Shown: positions 28,315 through 38,404 of the stretch, one piece after another | Numbering within the stretch: position 1 is the stretch's first letter | Layout of the letters: every line of letters begins with the position of its first letter | From: Methylocystis sp. ATCC 49242 | Lineage (GTDB): Bacteria; Pseudomonadota; Alphaproteobacteria; Rhizobiales; Beijerinckiaceae | NCBI RefSeq assembly: GCF_000188155.2 | Contig: NZ_KE124773.1 | Coordinates: forward strand, 1 to 64,000 | DNA: 64,000 nucleotides | Reading direction: 5' to 3' | The notes under the pieces: model-generated | Databases searched by the model: none | What the model was told of the DNA's origin: nothing | What the model saw: the letters and a program-made list of their open reading frames with translations, nothing else | Translations under genes and position numbers: made by a program

Positions 28315-28473
28315 AGGGCGCGCGCTTCACTAGCATCCGAATCAAAGAACGTGCCGAGTTGGCGGGTGCGAGCGCTCGCGTGGCCGGATGCAACAATCGA
28401 ACTCAAAGTGCAATTCGGAGCGCCGAACGGCGCATGGTTTACCGCAGGCTGACAAGCCTGAAAGGAGTTAAAA

Positions 28474-28701
28474 ATGCCTAAATTCTCACTCTTGATCGCC
28501 GCGGCGTTGCTCGCGACAAGTCTACCCGCCATGGCGCAAAGCGAAGAGCATCGCGAACATAGCGCCATGCAACACATCGGCGGACACTGGCGACATCAGC
28601 ACCGAGACTGGAGCGGTTCATCAGGTGAGCCCGCCCATGTGCATAACGTCTGCTGGGATTGGGACGTCGCACGAGGCTGGGTCTGGAATTGCAACCGTTG
28701 A
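28474..28701 (+). CDS. Small secreted HRDWS-family protein, copy C
   Basis: AGGAG seven bases before the ATG sets the start. The 75-residue product has a signal peptide ending in LPAMAQ, a His-rich linker (SEEHREHSAMQHIG), then GGHWRHQHRDWS, HVHNVCWDW and GWVWNC. The linker EHREHSAM is close to that of copy D (ENREHSAMPHIG). It is probably co-transcribed with the DDC-family gene upstream, because no terminator intervenes and one follows it. Confidence 0.82.
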   Translation: MPKFSLLIAAALLATSLPAMAQSEEHREHSAMQHIGGHWRHQHRDWSGSSGEPAHVHNVCWDWDVARGWVWNCNR

Positions 28702-28748
28702 CCGGTCGAAGAGAATAGAGGCTAATTAGTCTCTGAACGCAAAGCGAG

Positions 28749-28774
28749 GGCTCGCCGGATTAATCTGGCGGGCC
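28749..28774 (+). terminator. Rho-independent terminator
   Basis: A GC-rich stem (GGCTCGCC paired with GGCGGGCC, extended by GGATTAATCT in the loop region) followed by TTCTTC, placed about 50 bases after the HRDWS copy C stop. It likely ends the small two-gene unit. Confidence 0.65.
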
Positions 28775-28900
28775 TTCTTCATTATGGGCGCCGTCGAGAG
28801 TCGCGGGTCCCGGCTTAAACACGGGTCAGCCTGACGCGATCTTGGGCAGCGAAAGGCCCTTACAGGCAGTAGCTTGTCGTGCTATCCATTGTTCCAGAGA

Positions 28901-29230
28901 ATGACAATGAAGCTAAGCTGGTTACGCTATCTAGTCTCCGTCCTTACGATTGTCGCGGCTTTGACGGGCGCGGCGTCGGGCTTTGCTGCGCCCTCGGCGC
29001 ATTCTTGCGCTGGGATGACCGCGACAGACGACTGTCCAGATAGCCATAGCGACCATGCGCCGATACCGAGGCACTGCGACTCTCTCCTTTGCGGGGCCGT
29101 TCAGCTGGCGCCGACTTTCTCCATAGCGCCGTCAGTCGCCGCAGGGGTCGATTTTTTGCCTCAACCCCGCGACGACGCGATGCGTCGCGGCCTCTCGGGT
29201 TCTCCCGACCTTCGGCCTCCAATCTCCTAA
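28901..29230 (+). CDS. Small exported Cys-containing protein (DDC family), copy 2
   Basis: The likely start is the ATG at 28901 (a second ATG lies two codons on; the frame is open to 28874). The product is 109 residues with a signal peptide (YLVSVLTIVAALTGAASGFA). It then shares with copy 1 APSAHSCAGM, DDCPDSHSDH, CDSLLCGAVQLAP and the tail GSPDLRPPIS. The four Cys are conserved between the two copies. This copy has extra His residues in the middle (SHSDHAPIPRHCD). It lies about 200 bases before the second copper operon, so it may respond to the same stress. Confidence 0.7.
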   Translation: MTMKLSWLRYLVSVLTIVAALTGAASGFAAPSAHSCAGMTATDDCPDSHSDHAPIPRHCDSLLCGAVQLAPTFSIAPSVAAGVDFLPQPRDDAMRRGLSGSPDLRPPIS

Positions 29231-29425
29231 AGCTGCAAGCGCCTTAACTGGGGGTATGGCAAGCTGTTTGTCTCAAAAGCGATGCGACGGACTTCGTCCG
29301 CGCCGCTTCGGATAATCAGGCCTTGCTCGCCCGGCCCGGCCGTATCCTCACGATCTCCCCCAGGTTCGTGACAATGGCCCTATTCCACGTAGCGACTCTT
29401 CCAAAGGGAAGCGGGAGTATTTCGG

Positions 29426-29824
29426 ATGCCTCCCACAAATTTGCGGATGGCCTGCTGGGCGCTGCTGGCGCTCGGCCTGGTCGGCGCTACTAATGCCCAA
29501 GCCGCCATAGCCGACTACGAATTCAAGCTGGTCGATGCGAAACTCAAGAAAGGCCAGACGGTGGCCGCCGTCCGCCTCATCCATAAGCCGGACGGAAAGC
29601 CCGTGCCGGACGCCCTGATTTTCGCGACGCGGCTCGATATGGCGCCGGACGATATGGAGGCCATGACAAGCGCGATCGAACAAGCGCCGAGCGCGGAGCC
29701 CGGCGTCTATCGCTTCAAGGTCGATCTAACCGACGAGGGGCGCTGGCGCATCTCGCTGGCGGCGAAGGTCCAGGGGGAGAGCGAAACGCTGCAAAGTCGC
29801 CTGGTGCTACAGGCGACGCCATGA
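29426..29824 (+). CDS. YtkA-like periplasmic domain protein
   Basis: A 132-residue exported protein with signal peptide (MACWALLALGLVGATNAQA) and a single beta-sandwich of the YtkA/FixH type (DYEFKLVDAKLKKG, GVYRFKVDLTDEGRWRISL). Its stop overlaps the cusC start (ATGA), so it is the first gene of a coupled copper operon. Such proteins often precede cus operons and are assumed to help metal binding or complex assembly in the periplasm; this is not demonstrated. The start has GGGAG eight bases upstream. Confidence 0.75.
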   Translation: MPPTNLRMACWALLALGLVGATNAQAAIADYEFKLVDAKLKKGQTVAAVRLIHKPDGKPVPDALIFATRLDMAPDDMEAMTSAIEQAPSAEPGVYRFKVDLTDEGRWRISLAAKVQGESETLQSRLVLQATP

Positions 29825-31065
29825 AGCGCCTATGCCGTCTTGCCTTCTTGGCTGTGACCGCAGTCGTTGCGGGCCTGACCGTGTGGCCTGTTTCAGCGGG
29901 CGAAAGGGAGATGCCGGGCGCGACGGTCGAAAGCGTTGTGGCGCTGGCCCGGCGGCTGAGCCCGGAGCTTGCGGCGTCTGTCCTCGACGCGGACGCCGCG
30001 GCGCATCGCGTCGGCGCCGCGGGCGTCCAGCCTGACCCCACGGTCACTCTCCAGGCGTGGGACGTGAATAGCCGCGGCGTTGGCCAGCGCTGGATCGGCG
30101 TCGAGCAGCAATTCAGACTGTGGGGGAAGACCGATCTGGAAAAGGGCATTGCCCAGGCGGACGCCGACGTGGCTCGGCGTCAGAGCGAGGCGATCGAGGT
30201 CGATCTCGTCGCGCGCGTGAAGACGGCCTATGCCCTATATGGCGCCGCCCAGCGTGCCGTTGACCTCTCGAAGTCGCTGAAGCAGCGCGTCGACGACCTG
30301 CTAGCGCTGCTTCGCCTGCGCTATGGCGCGAGTTCGGTCGATCAGCAGGAAGTCATCAAGGCGGAGATCGAAGCAGCCAATGCCGCTGCCGATGTCGCCC
30401 GACGAGAGGGAGACGCCAAATTGGCGGCGGCTCGATTGAACGCGCTGATCGGCCGCGCGGCCCTTGCGCCGCTCGCTTCTCCCAAGGGTTTCCGGCCGCT
30501 GAAGACGAAGCTCACCCTCGCCGGCGTTCAGGACCTCGCCCGGTCGTCAAACCCGCAACTTGCGGCGACGCATGCTCAGGTGCGCGCCGCCACGGGCGCC
30601 AAGGAGCTGACCGACCTCAACTACTATCCGGACATTACCGCCGGCGCGACCTTCGTGCAGCGGCCGACAGGGGAAAACAGCGGCCAGTTCCTGCTCGGGT
30701 TCAAGGTGCCGCTGCAATATGAAGCGAAAGACGCCGAGCAGCGCGCGGCGAGCGCCAGTCTCGGCGCGGCGCAGGCGCGCAACGAGGCGCTCCGCATCCG
30801 GCTTGACGGCGACGTCGCCGAGGCTTGGTTTCGCCTGGAAGCCATTCGCAAGGCCATCAAGATATTCGAGCAGCGGCAGCTGCCGCCCGCGCGACTATCG
30901 GTGGAAACCGCGAGCAAGGGATTCGATGCGGGAACGACTGACCTGGCGACGCTTCTCGAATCGGAACGTCGCCTTCGCGCGATCGAATTGGAGCTCCTCG
31001 CCTACAAGGTCGAGGAGCAGAGCAAATACGCCGACCTCGAACGCCTCGCGGGAGGCTCCCTATGA
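29821..31065 (+). CDS. cusC: Outer-membrane efflux channel, second Cus system
   Basis: A 414-residue TolC-family protein with a cleavable signal (ending PVSAGERE) rather than a lipobox. Two efflux-protein repeats are visible: SVVALARRLSPELAA and later VQDLARSSNPQLAATHAQV mark the beginnings. It overlaps the previous and next genes by four bases each (ATGA), indicating strict co-translation. It differs from the lipoprotein channel at 12325, so the two Cus operons are not a recent duplicate. Confidence 0.87.
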   Translation: MKRLCRLAFLAVTAVVAGLTVWPVSAGEREMPGATVESVVALARRLSPELAASVLDADAAAHRVGAAGVQPDPTVTLQAWDVNSRGVGQRWIGVEQQFRLWGKTDLEKGIAQADADVARRQSEAIEVDLVARVKTAYALYGAAQRAVDLSKSLKQRVDDLLALLRLRYGASSVDQQEVIKAEIEAANAAADVARREGDAKLAAARLNALIGRAALAPLASPKGFRPLKTKLTLAGVQDLARSSNPQLAATHAQVRAATGAKELTDLNYYPDITAGATFVQRPTGENSGQFLLGFKVPLQYEAKDAEQRAASASLGAAQARNEALRIRLDGDVAEAWFRLEAIRKAIKIFEQRQLPPARLSVETASKGFDAGTTDLATLLESERRLRAIELELLAYKVEEQSKYADLERLAGGSL

Positions 31066-32450
31066 AACGCGCTCAAATCGTTCTCGTTACTGCCCTCGCA
31101 CTGGTGGCGCTGAGTGGCGCTGGATTAGTGCTGCTGTGGCGCGCCAACTGGTCGGGTAGCAAAGCAACTACCGAAACGCATGCGCACGTCGGAACCGGTC
31201 CGATCATTTATTATCGCGATCCCGACGGCCCTTTCTTTTCCATTGCCCCGAAGAAGAACGATGCAGGAAAGGCTTATATCGGCGTTCGCGCGAGCGAAGA
31301 CGTCGCTTTCGAAGACAAGCCGGCGGCGCCCACGCCGAACCCAACCTCAAGTCGCCGCATCCGCTACTACCGCAACCCGATGGGCCTGCCCGACACATCG
31401 CCGGTTCCCAAGAAGGACGCGATGGGGATGGATTATGTCCCCGTTTACGCCGATGAGTCTCAGGACGCCTCGACGGTCACGCTCAGTCCCGGAAAAATGC
31501 AGAAAACGGGCGTCCGCTCGGAGCCTGTCGAGCGGCGGACACTGACCGTTCCGATTCGCGCCTCCGGCCGCGTTGAGTTCGACCCGCGGCGCACTTCGGT
31601 CGTCTCATTGCGCTTCGAGGGTTTTATCGAATCCGTCGGGAAAATTGCGGAAGGCGATTATGTGCGCAAAGGGCAGCCGCTCATGCGCGTCTATGGGCCG
31701 GACCTTTCCAGCGTCGCTGCTGAATATGTGGCGGTGCTGAATTCGCGGGCCGCAGCACGCATAGAAGGCGCCAAACGTCGCCTCGTCAACCTCGGCCTCG
31801 ATGAAGCGACGATCGCTACCATTGCGCGTAGCCGTCAGGTACCCCGCGTCATCACCTGGCCCGCGCCGCAAGGCGGCCATGTGATCGAACGCGCCGCCTT
31901 GACCGGCATGCGCGCGGCCCCGGGCGAGATGCTCTTCCGTATCGTCGACCACAGCGTCGTCTGGGTCCTTGCCGACATTCCCGAGCGGGATGTTCCGTCA
32001 GTCGCGCCGGGTCAGACAGCCATCATTCGTGCGCGGTCGTACCCGGACCGACCTTTCGAGGGGCGCGTCGCCGTCGTCTATCCGCATCTGAACGCGGAAA
32101 CGCGCACGGCGCGCGTACGCATCGAACTTCCCAATCCCGGCGGCATGCTGCTCGGCGACATGTTCACGGATGTCGAGATCGCCGCCGGTGGAACCGACAA
32201 GGTTCTTGCGGTCCCCGACAGCGCCATCATCGACGCGGGCAAGCGACAGGTCGTGATCCTCGATAAGGAGGAGGGGCAGTTCGAGCCGCGGGAAATCAAG
32301 ATCGGCCGGCGCGGCGACGGGTTTGCGGAAATTACCAGCGGCGTCGGCGAAGGCGACCGTGTCGTGACCTCAGCCAATTTCCTCATCGACGCCGAGAGCA
32401 ATCTCAAAGCGGCGCTGCAGACGCTGGATCAGAGCGGGGCAGGCAAATGA
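31062..32450 (+). CDS. cusB: RND adaptor with two N-terminal heavy-metal-binding modules (CusB)
   Basis: The 462-residue adaptor has a signal anchor (LVTALALVALSGAGLVLLW). Two short heavy-metal-binding modules follow, of the type YYRDPDG...KKNDAGKAY (about 50-73) and YYRNPMG...KKDAMGMDY (about 102-125). The first module has lost the usual Met and keeps Asp, so it may be weaker. The barrel-sandwich, beta-barrel and membrane-proximal domains then follow, ending in VTSANFLIDAESNLKAAL. It overlaps cusC and cusA by four bases. These modules are thought to bind Cu(I)/Ag(I) and hand it to CusA. Confidence 0.9.
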   Translation: MKRAQIVLVTALALVALSGAGLVLLWRANWSGSKATTETHAHVGTGPIIYYRDPDGPFFSIAPKKNDAGKAYIGVRASEDVAFEDKPAAPTPNPTSSRRIRYYRNPMGLPDTSPVPKKDAMGMDYVPVYADESQDASTVTLSPGKMQKTGVRSEPVERRTLTVPIRASGRVEFDPRRTSVVSLRFEGFIESVGKIAEGDYVRKGQPLMRVYGPDLSSVAAEYVAVLNSRAAARIEGAKRRLVNLGLDEATIATIARSRQVPRVITWPAPQGGHVIERAALTGMRAAPGEMLFRIVDHSVVWVLADIPERDVPSVAPGQTAIIRARSYPDRPFEGRVAVVYPHLNAETRTARVRIELPNPGGMLLGDMFTDVEIAAGGTDKVLAVPDSAIIDAGKRQVVILDKEEGQFEPREIKIGRRGDGFAEITSGVGEGDRVVTSANFLIDAESNLKAALQTLDQSGAGK

Positions 32451-35400
32451 TCGGCCGGCTCATCGCGTGGTCAGCCCGCAACCTTGTGCTGATCTTCATC
32501 GGAACCGTCTTCGCGATCGCCACGGGCGTCTACGCGGTGCGAACCTTGCCGCTCGACGCCATTCCCGATCTCTCGGACGTGCAGGCGATCGTCTACACGG
32601 AATATCCGGGCCAGGCGCCGCAGGTGGTCGAGGACCAAGTCACCTATCCGCTCGCGAGCGCGATGCTCACCGTGCCGCGGTCGAAAGTGGTCCGTGGCTT
32701 TTCCTTCTTCGGCGTCTCGTTCGTCTATGTGATTTTCGAGGACGGTGTCGACGTCTATTGGGCGCGCAGTCGCGTGCTCGAGTACCTTAGCGCCGCAACC
32801 AAGCGCTTGCCGGCCAGCGCAACGCCAGTTCTCGGCCCCGACGCCACGGGCGTCGGCTGGGTCTATCAATATGCGCTCGTCGCCAAGCAGATGACGCTAG
32901 CGGAGTTGCGCTCGCTCCAGGACTGGACGCTCCGCTATGGCCTCGCCAAAGCCGAGGGCGTCGCCGAAGTCGCGAGCGTTGGCGGCTTCGTCAAGCAATA
33001 CAATGTCGTCGTCGATCCGAACCGGTTGCGCGCCCTCAATATTCCGCTCTCCAGGATTCGCGAGGTCATCCGCGCCAACAACGCCGATGTCGGCGGCCGG
33101 ACGGTCGAACTTTCGGAATTCGAGTTCATCGTTCGCGGGCGCGGCTATCTGAAGGGAATCGCCGATCTCGAAAACATCGTGCTGCGCGCCGGAGAGGGGA
33201 CGCCGCTGCTGCTGAAGGACGTCGCCCGTATCGAACTCGGCCCTGACGAGCGACGCGGGATCACGGAGCTGAACGGCGAGGGCGAGGTCGCAAGCGGCAT
33301 TGCGTTGCAGCGCTATGGCGCAAACGCGCTAACGGTCATCGACAATATCAGGGCGGCGCTGGCGCAGATTGCGCCGAGCCTGCCCAAGGGCGTCGAAATT
33401 GTCCCCGTCTACGACCGTTCGCAGCTGATCCACGCGGCGATCGAGACTTTGCGCAGCACGCTCGTCGAGGAGAGCGTCATCGTCGCGCTGGTGTGCGTCG
33501 TCTTCCTCCTGCATTTTAGAAGCGCGCTCGTCGCCATCATCATGCTGCCGGTGGGCGTGCTCATGGCCTTCGCGGCGATGAAGGCGCTCGGGCTCGGCTC
33601 CAACATCATGAGCCTGGGAGGCATCGCCATCGCCATCGGCGCAATGGTCGACGCCGCCATTGTCATGATCGAGAACGCCCATAAGCGACTGGAGAAGGCG
33701 CCGCCCGAGGCGTCCCGCATCGAGGTCTTGATTGACGCCGCAATAGAAGTTGGCCCCGCGCTGTTTTTCAGCCTCTTGATCATCACCGTCTCGTTCCTGC
33801 CGATCTTCACGCTGGAATCCCAGGAAGGGCGCCTGTTCAGCCCGCTCGCTTACACCAAGACCTTCTCCATGGCGGCGGCCGCCCTCCTGTCGGTGACGCT
33901 GGTGCCGGCGCTGATGATTCTCTTCGTGCGCGGGCGGATCATTTCGGAGGCGCGGAATCCGATCAATCGGGCCCTGATCTTCATCTATCGCCCGGTCATC
34001 CAACTGGTGATGCGTTTCAAGCTCCTCACCATATTGCTGGCGGTCGCCGCGCTCGGGATCACGATGCTCCCCGCGCGGCAGCTTGGCTCGGAATTCATGC
34101 CCGCCCTCAACGAAGGCGCGTTGCTCTACATGCCGACGACTCTGCCGGGCCTTTCGGTGACGAAGGCCGCGCAATTGCTGCAGACGCAGGATCGGATCAT
34201 CAAATCCTTCCCTGAGGTGGAGTCGGTCTTTGGCAAGGCCGGGCGCGCCTCGACAGCGACCGATCCCGCGCCGCTCGAAATGTTCGAAACCATCATCAAC
34301 TTGAAGCCGAAGGAACAATGGCGGCCGGGGGCAACGATCGAAAGCCTAATCGCTGAAATGGACGCGGCGCTGCAATTCCCCGGCGTTTCGAACGCCTGGA
34401 CCATGCCGATCCGCAACAGGATCGACATGCTCGCCACCGGCATACGGACCCCAGTCGGGATCAAGATATTCGGCCGCGACCTGGCCCAGATGGAGAGCCT
34501 CGCCCGGCAAGTCGAGAAAGTGGTGAAGGGCGTCCGCGGCGCCTCCTCGGCCTACGCGGAACGCGTGATGGGCGGCTATTATCTCGACATTACGCCCGAT
34601 CGGTCGGCGCTTGCCCGCTACGGCCTCATGATCGACGATATGCAGACGACGATCGCGACGGCGCTCGGCGGCGAGACTGTCACCACCACGGTCGAAGGAC
34701 GCGAACGCTATGGCGTCAACGTGCGCTACCCGCGCGATTTTCGATCAAGCCCGAGGGCGATCGCCAGCGAAGTCCTGATTTCGCTCCCCGGCGGCGGAAC
34801 GATACCGCTCGGCGAAGTCGCGAAGGTGGAGCTGGTTCGCGGCCCGACCTCGATCCGCACGGAGAACGGCCAGCTCGCCGTCTATATCTTTGTCGACATC
34901 CGTGACCGCGACATCGGCGGCTTCGTGAATGAGGCGCGTAAGGCCGTCAATGAGGCGATCGACTTTCCGTCAGGCTCTTATGTCGTCTGGAGCGGGCAGT
35001 TCGAATATCTTGAACGCGCCGAAGCCCGCATGCGCATCGTCGTGCCGGTGACGCTCTTCATCATCTTCCTGCTGCTCTACCTGAATTTCCGCAAAATTAC
35101 TGAAACGTTGATCGTCATGTTGTCGCTGCCCTTCGCGCTGGTCGGCGGCGTCTGGCTGATGTGGCTCCTGAACTTCAACATGTCGATCGCCGTCGGCGTG
35201 GGTTTTATCGCGCTCGCCGGCGTCGCCGCGGAAACGGGCGTCGTCATGCTGATCTATCTGGAGGCGGCGATGCAGGAGGTCGCGGAAGCGCGGGCTACTG
35301 AGGGGAAGCCATTCACCAAGGCCGATCTCCGCGAGGCGATCATGCTCGGCGCTGTTGAGCGCGTACGGCCCAAGATGATGACAGTCGTCGCCATCATGGC

Positions 35401-35635
35401 CGGCCTCGTGCCGATTCTCTGGAGCACGGGCGCCGGTTCGGAAGTCATGCAGCGCATCGCCGTCCCGATGATCGGCGGCATGGTGTCGTCCACGCTGCTG
35501 ACGCTCGTCGTCATCCCGGCGATTTACGCGCTGATCAAGGGGACTGGTTTGCCGGCGGGCGATGACGGGGGCGGCTCAGGGCACGAGGAAGCAAGCGCAG
35601 GCGGAATCGGATCGCCGCAAGTGGCGGTTCGATAA
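32447..35635 (+). CDS. cusA: Heavy-metal efflux RND pump, second copy (CusA)
   Basis: This is a 1062-residue HME-RND transporter. Landmarks: LPLDAIPDLSDVQAIVYTEYPG at the first helix exit, GGIAIAIGAMVDAAIVMIENAHK in TM4, WTMPIRNRIDML with TGIRTPVG in the periplasmic cleft, and AETGVVMLIYLEAA near TM10-11. The Met-rich motifs agree with a Cu/Ag pump. The C-terminus is longer than in copy one (GDDGGGSGHEEASAGGIG). A degraded fragment of a close relative lies at 38818. It is coupled to cusB by a four-base overlap and followed after 22 bases by cusF. Confidence 0.93.
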   Translation: MIGRLIAWSARNLVLIFIGTVFAIATGVYAVRTLPLDAIPDLSDVQAIVYTEYPGQAPQVVEDQVTYPLASAMLTVPRSKVVRGFSFFGVSFVYVIFEDGVDVYWARSRVLEYLSAATKRLPASATPVLGPDATGVGWVYQYALVAKQMTLAELRSLQDWTLRYGLAKAEGVAEVASVGGFVKQYNVVVDPNRLRALNIPLSRIREVIRANNADVGGRTVELSEFEFIVRGRGYLKGIADLENIVLRAGEGTPLLLKDVARIELGPDERRGITELNGEGEVASGIALQRYGANALTVIDNIRAALAQIAPSLPKGVEIVPVYDRSQLIHAAIETLRSTLVEESVIVALVCVVFLLHFRSALVAIIMLPVGVLMAFAAMKALGLGSNIMSLGGIAIAIGAMVDAAIVMIENAHKRLEKAPPEASRIEVLIDAAIEVGPALFFSLLIITVSFLPIFTLESQEGRLFSPLAYTKTFSMAAAALLSVTLVPALMILFVRGRIISEARNPINRALIFIYRPVIQLVMRFKLLTILLAVAALGITMLPARQLGSEFMPALNEGALLYMPTTLPGLSVTKAAQLLQTQDRIIKSFPEVESVFGKAGRASTATDPAPLEMFETIINLKPKEQWRPGATIESLIAEMDAALQFPGVSNAWTMPIRNRIDMLATGIRTPVGIKIFGRDLAQMESLARQVEKVVKGVRGASSAYAERVMGGYYLDITPDRSALARYGLMIDDMQTTIATALGGETVTTTVEGRERYGVNVRYPRDFRSSPRAIASEVLISLPGGGTIPLGEVAKVELVRGPTSIRTENGQLAVYIFVDIRDRDIGGFVNEARKAVNEAIDFPSGSYVVWSGQFEYLERAEARMRIVVPVTLFIIFLLLYLNFRKITETLIVMLSLPFALVGGVWLMWLLNFNMSIAVGVGFIALAGVAAETGVVMLIYLEAAMQEVAEARATEGKPFTKADLREAIMLGAVERVRPKMMTVVAIMAGLVPILWSTGAGSEVMQRIAVPMIGGMVSSTLLTLVVIPAIYALIKGTGLPAGDDGGGSGHEEASAGGIGSPQVAVR

Positions 35636-35656
35636 ATTCAACCAGAAGGAGGCAAA

Positions 35657-36010
35657 ATGAAAGAGGAAGCGAAACAGTCACTGTTGTTGGTCGTCGTCGC
35701 GGTTGCCGGGTTGGCCATGGTCGGCGTAGCCCCTTCGGCAGCTCAGGCTCAGAACCGGCAGGAGGCCGCGCAAGCGGGGGAAAAGGCGACGGGGAAGGGC
35801 GTCATCAAGGGCGTCAACAAAACGGATCGCCAAATCCAAATCACGCATGAGGCCATACCGGCGCTGAAATGGCCGGGGATGACAATGGCCTTCAAGGTCG
35901 CGCCGAACGTGGACCTCGAAGGGCTGGCGCCTGGCGCGAAGATAACCTTCACCCTAAGCAAAGCGCCACAAGGCGGCTACGTGATCGAACAGATACAGCG
36001 CGCCGAATAA
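35657..36010 (+). CDS. cusF: CusF-like periplasmic copper chaperone
   Basis: A 117-residue protein with signal peptide (VVVAVAGLAMVGVAPSAAQA) and the CusF OB-fold. The metal ligands of the family are all present: His64, Trp72, Met75 and Met77 in THEAIPALKWPGMTMAF. AGGAGG precedes the start. It would bind Cu(I)/Ag(I) in the periplasm and pass it to CusB. As the last gene of the plus-strand operon it converges on copA. The remnants at 25718 and 26281 are broken relatives. Confidence 0.92.
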   Translation: MKEEAKQSLLLVVVAVAGLAMVGVAPSAAQAQNRQEAAQAGEKATGKGVIKGVNKTDRQIQITHEAIPALKWPGMTMAFKVAPNVDLEGLAPGAKITFTLSKAPQGGYVIEQIQRAE

Positions 36011-36039
36011 GGCTCCCGCTCAGAGCGCCGCCGGCGTTG

Positions 36040-38328
36040 CTAAGTGGCCCCTGGAAATGGCGGCATTTCCAGAAGCCGCTTAGGCTCGATCTGAGCTTGC
36101 CGCAAACGCAATGAGTTGGCGACGACGCTGACCGAAGACAGCGCCATGGCTGCGGCGGCGATCGTGGGCGAGAGCAACAAGCCGAAGGCGGGGTAAAGAG
36201 CGCCCGCCGCAACGGGCACGCCGGCGGCGTTGTAGAAGAACGCGAAGAACAGGTTTTCGCGGATATTGCGCATCGTCGCTCTCGACAGGCGACGGGCGCG
36301 GACAATGCCGCGAAGGTCGCCCTTGAGCAAGGTGACGCCCGCGCTCTCGATCGCCACATCCGTCCCCGTGCCCATGGCGACGCCAACGTCGGCCGCGGCC
36401 AAGGCGGGGGCGTCGTTTACCCCGTCGCCCGCCATGGCGACGATACGGCCAGCCTGACGCAGGCGGGCGACGACCTTGCTTTTATCCTCCGGCAGGATTT
36501 CGGCTTCGACTTCGTTTATCCCCAGCCGCTTCGCGACGGCGCGCGCCGACGTCCAATTATCGCCTGTGAGCATGACGACCGAGACGCCATCGTCGCGAAG
36601 CGATTTCAGGGCATCCGGGGTCGTCTCCTTGATCGGATCGGCGATCGCTATGACGCCGGCGGCTTTGCCGTCGATGGCGATGAAGATTGCCGTGGCGCCG
36701 TCTTCGCGCAGGCGCTCGGCCTCGTTATCGAGCGCGGCCGCATCGACGTCGAGCTCCGCTAGAAAACGGCGGTTCCCGATGACAATGGATCGTCCGTCGA
36801 TCCGACCGGTGACGCCCTTGCCGACCGGCGAGTCGAAATCCGTGGCCGGGGTCAAAGCCATATTTCTTGCCAGAGCCTCCTGAACGATCGCGATCGCCAG
36901 GGGATGTTCGCTTGCGCGCTCAAGGCTCGCGGCGACAGCCAGCAGGTCATTCTCGGCCAAGCCCTCCACGGGGCGGATGGCTGTCACACGCGGCTTGCCT
37001 TCGGTGAGCGTTCCGGTCTTGTCGACAACGAGCGTATCGACCTTCTCGAAGCGCTCCAGCGCCTCAGCATTCTTGATGAGAACGCCCGATTGAGCGCCGC
37101 GCCCAATCCCCACCATCACGGACATAGGGGTCGCAAGGCCTAGAGCGCAGGGACAAGCGATGATGAGAACCGAAACGGCGGCGATAAGGCCATAGCTCAT
37201 GCGCGGCTCCGGTCCCCATATGGCCCAAGCGGCGAAGGCCAGGAGAGCGACCAGGATGACGAGTGGCACGAACCAGCCTGAAACCTGGTCGGCAAGGCGC
37301 TGGATCGGTGCGCGGCTTCTCTGCGCGGAGGCGACCATGTCGACAATGCGCGAAAGCATCGTGTCGCGGCCAACCCTCTCTGCTTGCACCATGAAGCTGC
37401 CTGTCTGGTTGATTGTGCCGCCGATGACCTTGTCCCCGGCGCTCTTGGTCACCGGCATGGACTCGCCCGTCATCAGGGATTCGTCGACGGAGCTTCGGCC
37501 CTCGAGAATCGTTCCGTCGACTGGGACCTTCTCGCCGGGGCGCACGCGGAGGCGGTCGCCGACATGGACCTCGTCCAGGGAGACTTCCTCATCCGATCCA
37601 TCTTCCCTGACGCGCTTTGCCGTGACCGGCGCGAGATTGAGAAGCGCCCGAATAGCGCCGCCGGTCTGCTCTCGCGCCCGCAGTTCGAGAACCTGTCCGA
37701 GAAGCACAAGCACGGTGATGACGGCGGCTGCCTCGAAATAGATCGGGACCGAGTTGTCCGCGTTTCTGAAGGTCGCGGGAAAGAGTGAAGGCGCAAAGGT
37801 CGCGACAACGCTATAGAGCCACGCCACGCCCGTGCCCATGGCGATCAGCGTGAACATATTGAGGTTGCGCGTGACGAGGGACTGCGCGCCTCGGACGAAA
37901 AATGGCCAACCGGCCCAGAGAACGACGGGACTCGCCAAGGCGAATTGAATCCAGCTCGACATCTGCGGCGCGATGTAATGGTGGAGATTAAGGAAGTGCC
38001 CGCCCATCTCCAGCACGAAGACAGGGAGGGTGAGCGCGAGCCCGACCCAGAAGCGCCGCGTCATATCCGTGAGTTCGGCGCTGGGTTCGGTTTCCGCCGC
38101 CGAAACGACAGGCTCAAGGGTCATACCGCAAATCGGGCAATTGCCGGGCCCGACCTGGCGAATTTGCGGATGCATGGGGCAGGTGTAGATCACGCCCTCC
38201 CCAGACGGGGGAAGGCTTTGTCTAGTTTCGGCGCGGTCTACATATCCGCCCTGCGACGAATGAATGCCAGCATCGCGCTCCGGCGGATGGCTGTGGCCGG
38301 ACCCGTGATGATGGTGTTCATGGCTCAT
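36040..38328 (-). CDS. copA: P1B-type copper-exporting ATPase (CopA)
   Basis: The ATG at 38328 is chosen because GGAAGG lies seven bases before it; longer frames reach 38397. The 762-residue protein begins with a His-rich segment ([14 protein letters not shown]). A heavy-metal-binding module TCPMHPQ...CPICGM follows at about 49-69, replacing the usual ferredoxin-like CXXC domains. The core has TGES, the CPC ion site at about 392-394, DKTGT phosphorylation at about 436-440, SEHPLA and [10 protein letters not shown]. The C-terminus ends near two closing helices. It exports Cu(I) across the inner membrane. The DUF2933 gene upstream probably shares its transcript. Confidence 0.93.
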   Translation of the reverse strand: MSHEHHHHGSGHSHPPERDAGIHSSQGGYVDRAETRQSLPPSGEGVIYTCPMHPQIRQVGPGNCPICGMTLEPVVSAAETEPSAELTDMTRRFWVGLALTLPVFVLEMGGHFLNLHHYIAPQMSSWIQFALASPVVLWAGWPFFVRGAQSLVTRNLNMFTLIAMGTGVAWLYSVVATFAPSLFPATFRNADNSVPIYFEAAAVITVLVLLGQVLELRAREQTGGAIRALLNLAPVTAKRVREDGSDEEVSLDEVHVGDRLRVRPGEKVPVDGTILEGRSSVDESLMTGESMPVTKSAGDKVIGGTINQTGSFMVQAERVGRDTMLSRIVDMVASAQRSRAPIQRLADQVSGWFVPLVILVALLAFAAWAIWGPEPRMSYGLIAAVSVLIIACPCALGLATPMSVMVGIGRGAQSGVLIKNAEALERFEKVDTLVVDKTGTLTEGKPRVTAIRPVEGLAENDLLAVAASLERASEHPLAIAIVQEALARNMALTPATDFDSPVGKGVTGRIDGRSIVIGNRRFLAELDVDAAALDNEAERLREDGATAIFIAIDGKAAGVIAIADPIKETTPDALKSLRDDGVSVVMLTGDNWTSARAVAKRLGINEVEAEILPEDKSKVVARLRQAGRIVAMAGDGVNDAPALAAADVGVAMGTGTDVAIESAGVTLLKGDLRGIVRARRLSRATMRNIRENLFFAFFYNAAGVPVAAGALYPAFGLLLSPTIAAAAMALSSVSVVANSLRLRQAQIEPKRLLEMPPFPGAT

Positions 38329-38404
38329 GTCCATTCCTTCCGAGACACAACGCGGGAGGGAGCTGGCTGCGTTCGCGTCCCGCGCGCGCGAAAACACGGT
38401 TTCG

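Noticed and set aside
33329..34318. A 329-residue open frame antisense to the second cusA
   Set aside because: It consists of low-complexity Arg/Asp/His/Gln-rich sequence typical of a shadow frame of a high-GC gene.
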